A program made the position numbers and the translations under genes. Below, piece by piece: positions 10,668 through 18,876 of a stretch of 26,177 nucleotides of DNA (position 1 is the stretch's first letter; each line of letters begins with the position of its first letter). The notes beneath the pieces were generated by a model, which saw nothing but the letters and a program-made list of their open reading frames with translations, was not told the origin of the DNA and did no database searches. Location of the stretch: positions 1 through 26,177 of the forward strand of contig QXVZ01006396.1 in assembly GCA_008931825.1 (NCBI GenBank), written 5' to 3'. The DNA is from Phallusia fumigata (Eukaryota; Chordata; Ascidiacea; Phlebobranchia; Ascidiidae).

Positions 10668-11682
10668 CAAGTTCAACACAGACAGACTGACAGCTATGCA
10701 GTAGAGTAGCAAACACATAACGCCTGTTCTCATTTATTTGCATGTTCCCCCATTGTCCTGTGAAGCAATACAAACTTTTGTGGAACAAATTTATGTATTT
10801 AGGCAGCACTGTAACCTAGCTAAAATGAAGTGTTCAGAATCGGTACGAAAATACGATTATGCGAAATTATCAAAGAAACTTGTTCGCGTCGCATCCCCGT
10901 ACAAAACCAAAAAGCGACAAACCATAACAACAACCGCGTTTTGTTCAGCTCAACAGACAAGTCAGCATTGCGACGAACAACCCCAATTACAATTTGCTCT
11001 CTACACATGCTTGTTTTTGTTTTGAATGTATAGAAAAATATAACAGATCTGNAACTGTTTGCATTCATCAGTCATATGGGAACGTCGACAATGAGTGGAC
11101 ATTATGTTTGTCACATAAAGAAAGATGGAAGGTTAGTTCAGTTTACATGACATTGTTGGATTAAAATAGCAGACACAAACATTTTTGCCTGGTATTAATC
11201 ATTTTTTTAGGTGGGTGATCTACAATGATGAAAAAGTGGCAGAGTCTAAACATCCCCCAATCAATCTGGGTTACATATACTTTTACAAGCGATGCGAGTC
11301 CTAACAAGTTCAACATAGAAAGACTGACAGCTATGCAGTAGAGTAGCAAACACATAACGCCTGTTCTCATTTATTTGCATGTTCCCCTATTGTCCTGTGA
11401 AGCAATACAAACCTTTGTGGAACAAATTTTTGTATTTAGGCAGTAACCTAACTAAAATCAAGTGTTCAGAATCGGTACAAAAATACGGTTATGCGAAATT
11501 ATCAAAGAAACTTGTTCGCGTCGCATCCCCGTACAAAACCATACAGCGAGAATACATAACAACAACCGCGTTTGTTCAGCTCAACAGACAAGTCAACATT
11601 GCGACGAACAACCCCAATTACAATTTGCTCTCTACACATGCTTGTTTTTGTTTTGAATGTATAGAAAAATATAACAGATCTG
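10417..11682 (+). repeat. Duplicated USP5 3' end joined at N
   Basis: Copy 1 is 10417-11051 and copy 2 is 11053-11682. The single N at 11052 lies exactly between them. The copies start inside the penultimate USP5 exon (aactgtttgcattc) and end in the 3' flank (ataacagatctg). They differ by scattered substitutions and a few small indels, mostly outside coding sequence. The only coding differences I find are two synonymous changes (TCA/TCG Ser and GCG/GCA Ala). This looks like two haplotypes of the same end placed in tandem. Confidence 0.88.
11053..11304 (+). pseudogene. Second copy of the last two USP5 exons
   Basis: Positions 11053-11131 and 11211-11304 repeat the His-box exon (from [20 protein letters not shown]) and the terminal exon ending [12 protein letters not shown]. 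The donor, the acceptor and the stop are intact and the protein sequence is identical to the first copy. There is no start or acceptor of its own on the left, because the copy begins mid-exon at the N. If the duplication were real it would be an alternative terminal exon pair. I think it is an allelic copy created by assembly. Confidence 0.8.
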
Positions 11683-11689
11683 TAACACA

Positions 11690-12270
11690 CCTTTGACAGT
11701 AATTTATGTAAGGTCGAAGTTATGATTTATATTTGCCTGCATCTTTGAAAACCAATTAACATTAAAAAATGTCGCTAAAATTTGACCACACGCGCTGTAG
11801 GCCAGAAGCGGGGATTTTTCCATTCTTTAAATGCAGCAAGCAGCCGCGCATTTTCATGTGGTATTTATTTTTTAGTTTAAGAAAATATGGTTCAATTAGG
11901 CAGTTAGCCCAAAACTTCGACTGTTAAATGATACAGTGTAAAATTTTGTGTTACTGTTACTAAAAGAATAAAGTTTAAGTTTTTGCACGCTACGATGCGG
12001 ATTTCCTAAAATCGTATTTTTTTAAACATCCATCTATTTTGATGGCGTCATAGTGACATTTGGATGTGTGCAACATATTTACTAAGCGGCATTCGCGCCA
12101 AAAGTTGTGTCTGACATTCTCTTTTATTTCAATTCCTTTTCGACGACGAAGTGCGTCGCATTAAACATTAATGTACCTGCATGAGGCTGCGATGGGAAGA
12201 AATAAATAACACAGCACATCTTGCTGAGCGCGCTTGGTCGACTGGTGTGGAACAATACCCATTGTTTTTA
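11690..12270 (+). promoter_or_regulatory. USP5 3' flank and upstream region of lectin-ZP gene
   Basis: No exon is supported between the duplicated USP5 end and the lectin-ZP gene. A canonical AATAAA at 11967-11972 could serve a long USP5 3' UTR. Just before the next gene, attgtttttag ends in AG at 12270-12271, 23 bases before the ATG. It is a third example here of a strong acceptor close to a start codon. Confidence 0.45.
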
Positions 12271-12294
12271 GACAGTACAGCAGCTTAACCAAAA

Positions 12295-15200
12295 ATGTGG
12301 AAATATTTTATTGTTTGGGCGCTTTGTATTCTGGTTGAGTCTTTTGCTCAGACTTTAGGTAGGCAGGAATTAAAGTGCCCTGAGCAATTTCATCTAGTCA
12401 TGCCAAACGCGAGTATTTATACAGAATTAGACAAAATTACGCTACCTCGGCCGAAGTGCTACCGTTTTGTATTGGAAAAATTACCGTTTCAGGTACTGTT
12501 TTTGTCTGTTTTAATTTAGTTTACAAATGTTTTTAAAAGTATATTACCTTGTTTTCTGTACTACTTGTATTTACATCACGCCCTATGTATTCTTTCGTCA
12601 GTGCTTTTGTTGCAGTTTTTGCAGTTATTAGGTCAAACTTTGACTGCATGAACGTCACATACTTTTTCGTTCCAGGATGCTGTTGATGCTTGCGCCAATA
12701 TGAGTGCAAAACTTGCCACACCTCGGACTAGAGAAATGGCCGCTGGAATAATTCATTACGTCATGAATGGTCGTCGTCGTCTTCCACGGAGGTTCTGGAT
12801 TGGCCTTACAGATAGAGTAGGTCAATGATTTTGGCAGCTACCCCCAAGGCTTAGTTGTTTAAAGCGACAAAACGCTGTACATAATTCAGCTCAAATTCAC
12901 ATTTGTCGCGAATTTGCAGCGCGGAATTTCATTATTCACTGTGCAATAATATCAAAGTCGCCGCTAGGAAACAGTTTTAAATTGCGAAAGCTCGGCAAAT
13001 GAATTACGATGTGTTCCTTTATGTAGGTGAGTGAAGGCTTTTTAACTTGGATAGATGACGAGCCGCTGGATGAAGACGGTTATTCCCCTTGGCTGAAATC
13101 TGAACCTGACAGTAAAAAGTCAGCATCACCTGGAAGCAAAGCAGCAGCGGATGATTGCGTTCAACTTGCTCTATTTGTAAGAATAAAACTTGAGTTATCA
13201 ACCAGAACAAACTAAACTATGCTAGTATTTGCCACATGTTGCCTTGGCCTATTAAACCTTGCATGTTATTTGCCATGGAAAATACAGTATATTGAAACGT
13301 TGTAGGCTAACAAAAACTAATTATAAGAACCAATAACGAAAACTTGTTTTATGCTCCGTGAGTAAAAATCATAACCACGACACGTTGACGGTTAACGGAA
13401 TAATTAAAGATCATTTTTTTCAGGTTCGCGACTCCACATATTCTGCTCAGTGGTTTGATACAGTTTGCACTCGTAAAGAGGCATTTCTGTGTGAAACCGA
13501 CGCAGGTTTACCAGTCCCCACATCTACAGCGACAACCAGTGGTGTGTATGTTGGCTTACATATTAAGATCTTGTAACACCCAATTTTGTAAATTCTCCTG
13601 ACACACAAAATTTACAGAAATTTCTACATATCTACATCCATCTACCGAGGATCTAGGGAAGTTGATTCAAATTCATGAACCGCCGGATGGCAAGAATACA
13701 GTGACAGAGGTAAGAAAATTTGAGGAAATGATTTAAAAACGGTTTGATCTGCTTCCAAGGCTGTTAATTGTAATTTTCGTTTTTTCCTGACATTTGGTTT
13801 GCTGTTCTAGTTATTCAAAAGTTTTTTAATTTAGGTATTATGTTAACCATATTTTCTTCAAACCCAATTCAAAAAAACAAGCCATACAGTTTCAACTATT
13901 GTCAGCTGGGACCGAAAGTAAAAAGCTAGTAGTGAATACTTTCACGTTTGGAACACTTTGTTTGGGGCAAAATTAAAAAATGCTACAGATGCCAAGCGTA
14001 AAATACTAACGTGCTTTTTTATGATACCAATTGTGCGTATAGCCTACGTTAATGTTTAAACAATGTTTTTATCAACATCTTTTTTTTCACATTTACATTT
14101 AAAAAAATTTAAGTGGTAATCCATTATCTGCCACCTGGTAGCATATTTGCTTTGGCTCTTGTGTTTGTACTTTGTAGAGGGGATTCATGGCAATACTGTT
14201 ATCTTATGTATAGATTAAGTACATTTGCGGCTCGCGTGCTTATGTTATTGCTGCCCGAAAAGCTCACAAACTTGGACCATACCTAATAAGCGTGTAGACG
14301 TTCCCGAGGCGACAGACAACGGTGTTTGCATTTCAAGTTTGTCTGCAAATTCGATTGATAGCATAAAGTTGAAATCCGCTTTAACGTCGGTGTTTACCTT
14401 CTCTTCTATAATTTGTAATTATAGGAGAAAGGACTTTTGCCAAACTTCAGTTCCACGATATCACCCACGTTTTTTACCACCACAGAGAGTAAGTTGGACA
14501 AAATGCAAACTCTATAATCAAGTATAAATGTGCTTTCTAAATTTATTTTAGTAGCTCACAGTCCCACAAGCCTTGAAAATGCGACGAGGTTGAACCCAAC
14601 TTCTGGTATGTACTCTTATTTCAAACGAAATTTGACAATGATGATCCAGTGTAAATGTGCTTTCAAACTTTATTTTTAAGTAGCTCACAGTCAATTACCC
14701 ACGAGCTTTGAAAATGCGGCAAGTTTGAAGCCAACTTCGGGTATGTATTTTATGCGAAATTTGACATTGATTATGCATGGGAGTTGTAAAACATGGCATA
14801 TAGCAGTTATTAAGGCAAATATGTAGCTTTCACAGTGAAAAACGAACAACTAACAACTGGTACTGTTCGTTTTCTGACCAATTTTCCAGAAGCCCTTATT
14901 AATAAATCTGATAACAAAACGACTGGTTGCATTTATTAAGACGCGTAAATGTCCTGTTGCATCAATAAATTTACCTTGCAACATTTTATATTCGTTATCC
15001 AATGAAATGCCTGGGATGGAGTCAGGATATTGGCATAAATAATTCACGTATCACATTGCCGCTGATCCCAGTGTGCCATATTGTCATGCACAACTTTTCC
15101 CAATACACTGCTGAAGAGTCCAGCATCTTCCCTGTTCCCCGACATCAATAATTGACAACGCCATATTACCCATCGTTTTAATACCGCGCGGTTTACTTCA

Positions 15201-16307
15201 CAAAACCTTATTATTTAGCGGGGCAATTTTATTTTGAACGCATTATTGCAAATGACCTATGATATTAGTTTCCACAGCCGGAGGAAATGAGGGGACGAAA
15301 GAGCGACTTTCGTGCAAACTTGATTGCACTCCTAATGTAATGGTGGCAGCATGTCCACTTCACATGTTTCCACTCATCAATGATACGAGGGCGGTGCTTA
15401 ATAATCGCTCGTGCGCGACAAGGAGAAATGGAACGCACTTGATTGTTCACACGACCTTGGATGGATGTGGAACAGTGGCTCGGGTGAGAAATGAACTTTC
15501 ATGAGTTACAATTTTTGACTTCGGGAACATGTTTTAAATAATCGATGTGAAGCTGGTAATAATTACCTACAAATGTGTTGCCCTCCATCCCACAACATAA
15601 TCTCGAATATCGATGTTCTTTTAAAAGTGAGTGTACAGAAATTAGAAATAAGCTTTCAAGAAAACAAAATTCAGTTGATGTTTTTTCACCTTTAAATATA
15701 ACGTTCGGCCATAGTCATGTTGTCCGTTGCTGAACAGTCAGATATTGCTCATTGTCAACAGTACATTGCAACAGGGATATCCAAACTTTTTTTGACGAGG
15801 GACAATTTCAATCAGAAGACGGCCGCGGGTCAGCGTTTCTTTTTCGAAGTTTTGAACCATAAATTAAGTTCGCTAAAAAAACAACGACTGCACAACGATC
15901 TTATCAGCCTTATGGGATCTGTTTTGCGTTTGTACCATGTACTTTTCCCTCCTATCGGTAAATAAAGTTCCAAGAAAAGCTTTTGCGTGAAGTCGTTTTT
16001 ACCCAAGAGCTTAATCCAAACTTTGGTGGCCCATTTGTAATACAGTTTAAAAATCGCAGTCGCGGGTTACGCAAAAAGCCCTTACGGGCCGCACTTTGGG
16101 ACAAATGACACAAGTAAATAGACTTTTTTGTCGAATCAAAACTTATTCATATTTCTGCAGAACTTGCGTGGCGGGCAAGTTTCATTTCAAAACACAATCC
16201 GGTTTTATTCCGAGGGTTCCTCTGTTGTGCGGGAGCCGTCAGAACTGGCAAGCTTGACGGATTTTATGATCCTGGATTGCCGATTCCCACAGAAACATCA
16301 ACTGCAG
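12295..16307 (+). CDS. Secreted C-type lectin / zona pellucida domain protein, 3' end not seen
   Basis: Exons: 12295-12492, 12676-12816, 13027-13176, 13424-13541, 13618-13709, 14425-14488, 14552-14605, 14681-14740, 15278-15483, 16161-16307. All phases join, giving 410 codons with no stop reached. Residues 1-20 are a signal peptide (MWKYFIVWALCILVESFAQT). About 28-195 is a long-form C-type lectin fold: CPEQF, CYRF, then DACANMSAKLATP, FWIGLTDR, FLTWIDDE, DDCVQL, WFDTVC and AFLCE, with all canonical Cys. The sugar/calcium motifs read EPD and WFD instead of EPN and WND. Residues about 200-290 form a Ser/Thr/Pro-rich linker, including a tandemly duplicated exon. The last two exons form a ZP-N module (CTPNVMVAAC, NNRSC, LDGCGTVAR, VSFQNTIRFY, ILDCRFPQ), with NDT, NRS and NGT glycosylation sequons. 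The ZP-C half, furin site and membrane anchor are not identified. A tiny candidate exon (EKMARTRRKT, 16569-16598) has a furin-like RTRR. Confidence 0.82.
13710..14424 (+). other. Intron of the lectin-ZP gene, no gene seen
   Basis: AT-rich intron of 715 bases. An open frame from 14225 runs through the following exon but has no separate support. I see no repeat or nested gene. Confidence 0.5.
14523..14775 (+). repeat. Tandemly duplicated linker exon with flanking intron
   Basis: Two units of about 129 bases each contain intron end, exon and intron start. Both begin near taaatgtgctttc, share an acceptor followed by TAGCTCACAGT, and end with CCAACTTC(T/G)G, gtatgt and cgaaatttgaca. The exons (14552-14605, 54 bases; 14681-14740, 60 bases) read AHSPTSLENATRLNPTS and AHSQLPTSFENAASLKPTS. 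Both have phase 1 at each end and a length divisible by three, so either can be skipped without breaking frame. No N lies between them and the copies have diverged, so this is a real duplication, unlike the N-linked ones. Confidence 0.88.
14741..15277 (+). other. Intron of the lectin-ZP gene
   Basis: Apart from the tail of the duplicated unit, I see nothing certain. A minus-strand open frame (14850-15047) lacks an ATG at its start. It contains cagyp-like text (LCQYPDSIPGISL) that I could not place in a family, so I do not call it. Confidence 0.4.
15717..15965 (+). CDS. Nested 82-codon ORF of unknown function
   Basis: This single-exon frame lies wholly inside the intron 15484-16160 of the lectin-ZP gene, on the same strand. 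It starts at ATG 15717 (MLSVAEQSDIAHCQQY) and ends LYHVLFPPIGK-stop. A TATA-like tttaaatata at 15691-15700 precedes it by about 17 bases. The AATAAA at 15961-15966 overlaps the stop codon (aaataaa). The protein looks helical and basic (DNFNQK, RFFFEVLNHKLSSLKKQ, LHNDLISLMGSVLRLYH), with no signal peptide or membrane segment. I do not recognise the family. The composition and the end signal favour a real compact gene or a retrocopy. The alternatives are a chance ORF or an unspliced exon. Confidence 0.42.
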   Translation: MLSVAEQSDIAHCQQYIATGISKLFLTRDNFNQKTAAGQRFFFEVLNHKLSSLKKQRLHNDLISLMGSVLRLYHVLFPPIGK

Positions 16308-16659
16308 GTTATTACGTGTACAAGAAGGTTGAGCAATATACAATCAAATCGTTGTCGGGTTAATACAGGCAATCTTCACGGGTCTGAAAGGTTTATATTT
16401 TTGCCACATTCGTGATTTGGTGCTTACTGTCATATCCGAAAGAGTTAAATATACAAAAAAGTTTAAGAGAAAATTGTTTACCCGATTGCAGTTGTCACTG
16501 TAAAATTTGTACACCGTAAATGCTGTAATCGTGAGTTAGCACTTAAATAGCGGCACAGGCGTTTTACAGGAAAAGATGGCACGGACCAGACGAAAAACGG
16601 TATTGTTTCTAAATTTGATACAAAAGTGTTTAATCAAAACAAGAAAAATNTTTGTCCAT
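16308..16659 (+). other. Region after the last ZP exon, single N at 16650
   Basis: The frame of the last ZP exon could run on to a stop at 16413-16415, but the sequence after the donor at 16308 loses ZP character. A 30-base candidate exon (16569-16598), flanked by ttttacag and gtattg and in the right phase, codes for EKMARTRRKT. The N at 16650 may hide the rest of the gene. Confidence 0.35.
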
Positions 16660-16973
16660 ATGTGCTGCAACCAAGATGGCCGAGTGGTTAGCACGACTGC
16701 CTTGTGCACACAAGGTTGTGGGTTCTAATCCCTTATCTCGGTCGCTTGTGTTTCCGTGAGCAAAAAACTTGAGTGGCATTGCTCCAACCCAGGAAAACCT
16801 GATGGGTTGAACCAAATTGAAGTCACCACTTTTAAAAAATTGAAAAAGTGAAATAAAAAATGATCCACCGGAATTGCAATGAAGCAGGTAGCTCGACGGC
16901 GGCCTCATTATAAGCACAACGCATTTAAGCGTTGCTCCGCCCTACGAGGATAAAAACAAAACAAACAAACAAC
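16660..16973 (+). mobile_element. tRNA-derived SINE
   Basis: The 5' part resembles a tRNA gene: an A box tggccgagtgg at 16677-16687, a hairpin like an anticodon arm (ccttgtgcacacaagg), and a B box ggttctaatcc at 16721-16731. A tRNA-unrelated body follows, then a low-complexity tail (ataaaaacaaaacaaacaaac). This is the anatomy of a tRNA-derived SINE. Composite tRNA SINEs are known from Ciona (the Cics type), and this may be a member, but I cannot verify that without a comparison. A degraded relative lies at 9812-9890. The left end is close to the N at 16650. Confidence 0.75.
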
Positions 16974-17124
16974 CAACTTTAACACTTTTGAGGATGGAAA
17001 TTTTGCATCTAGTTGTTCAAAATTACAGTAAAAGCAAACCTTTATAGAATTGTGTTTTTCCAAGGTAATTAATTTAAACAGATATTAAAGCCCAATAATA
17101 AGTACGGCACTTACCCACTACACT

Positions 17125-17462
17125 TCACAGACGGCCCTTTGATTCTCCTCCACAGCAACCGCCTTTACCATCCTTGCAACTGCACTTGTCAGGGTCACAC
17201 CGACATCTGCCTTGTGTCGCCATACAATCACATGTACCAGTTTCTACAGCACAATAAAATGTAGAGTACATATGCTTATTTTATTCCGTTTTTTACTGTA
17301 CAATCTAATCCCACAGCAACATATCTTAGCTTGGTCTAATGAGGTCAATCTTTATTAATACTAAAGAGTAGGGTTACCACATCTAAAAACAGTCACTACA
17401 ACTACTACGATTCGCATTGCAAAGCTTTGTTTCTAACCTGAACACTTGCATCCTGGATCCAT
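17125..17462 (-). CDS. Metallothionein, two exons, 47 residues
   Basis: Coding exons are 17438-17462 and 17125-17243 on the minus strand, split by a 194-base intron with gt (17436-17437) and ag (17244-17245). The spliced product starts MDPGCKCSETGTCDC and continues CRC, CSC and CC, ending GGESKGRL. It has ten Cys in 47 residues, in CxC, CxC, CxC, CxC and CC groupings, with no aromatic residue. Metallothioneins bind Zn, Cu and Cd through thiolate clusters in the cytosol, buffering and detoxifying metals. The MDP start and CKCS motif resemble vertebrate metallothioneins. Ten Cys is half the vertebrate number, so probably a single cluster. After the stop a gtaagt donor (17110-17115 region) suggests a 3'-UTR intron. 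A strong acceptor ending at 17602 suggests a spliced or trans-spliced 5' UTR. The exons are too short for ORF scanning, so this gene is easily missed. Confidence 0.85.
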
Positions 17463-17601
17463 GACTTTTGCAGGAGATTTTCTGTTCCAGCGTGTCACTT
17501 TCCACGTTTTTTACAAGTGAGTTCTGCTGTACGGCAAACGTGACTTGTCAGCAGTAAGTTGCCGAAGCATGTTTGCTTAAAGGGAGTGTGCTATCGTCAC
17601 A

Positions 17602-17620
17602 CTGCAAAAGGAAAAAATGA
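17602..17620 (-). promoter_or_regulatory. 3' splice acceptor upstream of metallothionein
   Basis: On the minus strand, cattttttccttttgcag ends in AG at 17602-17603, 139 bases before the ATG at 17462. It would define the 5' UTR exon starting at 17601, joined either to an upstream exon or to a spliced leader. Confidence 0.45.
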
Positions 17621-18056
17621 ACCAGGAAGTCTGTAAATATGACTTACAAAAGAAAATTTGTTGGTTAATCCCGGGTTACTATAATTATGTTGCAATGGGG
17701 TTTCCTTCAAAGCTGACATAAACTCGTAGGAAAGGTTCTTTTAAGCAAACAAGTTGTCCGTTCAGTGCCTAAATTTAGACTATCCGCAAAATAAAGTTAT
17801 CAAGGGTGAACGGTTTTGAAGTGGGTGATAAATCATTAACTAGTAGTGAAAAGACGGGAAACTTTAGGTCGTTATGGAAGCAGTTCTACACATACATCGA
17901 CATTGTAAAGTGCGGCCAAGGTCATGTCAACTTAAAGTCGGTGGACGCAGGCTGTTGTGCAAAACAGACCCGCTAGCCAAGCTTATGGCATGTGTTTGCG
18001 ATATGGCATAACCATCGAACATACTGTCGTTGCATCAGTTTGCACTAAAACATAGC

Positions 18057-18063
18057 GTGCGCA
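18057..18063 (-). promoter_or_regulatory. Possible metal response element core
   Basis: On the minus strand this reads TGCGCAC, which matches the TGCRCNC core bound by MTF-1. It lies about 600 bases upstream of the metallothionein ATG and in the right orientation, but a seven-base match can occur by chance and I found no cluster of further copies. Confidence 0.3.
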
Positions 18064-18286
18064 TAAACTGTGTAATGTATAAACTATTTATAGAAATCGT
18101 TGTTTTAAGCAGGCGGCCTTAATAATTCTCGTGTCTGACAAGCTTCTTTAATTTCCTAAAACTGTTCTTAGAAAATTGTCGTGGTTGGCAAACGTGTTTC
18201 ATCAACATTGAACACATCCTAAAGCAATTATGAACAAGGCATGGGAATCAAGGTTGGTTTGGTGGTCTTGTGCTGACGCAAGCAGT

Positions 18287-18317
18287 TCCAGTCGGAAGGT
18301 TCCAACCTTCCAGTCGG
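18287..18317. repeat. Palindrome flanked by direct repeats
   Basis: The direct repeat tccagtcgg occurs at 18287-18295 and 18309-18317. It overlaps a perfect inverted repeat (ggaaggtt, two-base loop, aaccttcc; 18294-18311). The inner gGAAggTTCc is also one inverted GAA/TTC pair, the minimal heat-shock-element unit. It could be a transposon footprint or a stress-responsive site upstream of metallothionein. Confidence 0.4.
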
Positions 18318-18876
18318 GTTTATTATCGCGTTTTTTTTAACGGAGTACAAAAACCACAGATTGCCACAGATAACCACAACGGACTACGACAAAGTAAACT
18401 GCAACGTGGGGCGTGAAAATGCATCGCGTGTGTGTGTGAAAAGTAGAAGCAGCGATAATCAGAAAGCAAATGCAACGTTTTCTTAAAGCGTTGTGTACAG
18501 GCAACGACAAAACAACGGGTGTCTCGGTTAAATTGAAACCAACTGGAACACAACAAAACTATGAAACAAGCGATAAAAACGCAGGTATTTTAAGCTAATT
18601 AAAAATCGTCATGACGAGTCAACAAATATTTTTGCAACAACTGTCAAATTGTGGCAAGTAATATTTTGGGGTTTTGTTGTCGCACTAAACCGAAGTTAGA
18701 AATCTCGCCACACTGTCTAATCTTTAGTGATACTTTTCTTCGGTAACGTTATAAACCAAATAACAAACTGACATTTTTTTTCATAGAGCTTTTTTTCAAT
18801 AAAAATTTTGTGTCTTTCTTCCAAAAGTAGGAACCAGTTTAACATTGCGTACACAACACCGACAAAAACGACTTTT

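Larger units (their letters stand above)
17621..18876 (-). promoter_or_regulatory. Metallothionein upstream region and INO80D-like 3' flank
   Basis: No exon is supported on either strand. On the minus strand it should contain the 3' UTR of the INO80D-like gene and then the regulatory region of metallothionein. A minus-strand AATAAA (18319-18324) is a plausible poly(A) signal for the former, about 550 bases past its stop. Confidence 0.4.

Noticed and set aside
10738..11068. Several overlapping open frames in the USP5 3' flank, repeated at 11379-11696
   Set aside because: They lie in the duplicated 3' flank, occur on both strands, have no domain character, and are not conserved in frame between the two copies.
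14850..15047. Minus-strand frame of 65 codons inside a lectin-ZP intron
   Set aside because: It starts at GTG with no in-frame ATG near the start, and a faint likeness to a metalloprotease-type LPG segment did not hold up.
18323..18556. Minus-strand frame of 77 codons rich in Cys and Phe
   Set aside because: It lies in the probable 3' flank of the INO80D-like gene, has no recognisable features and no splice context.
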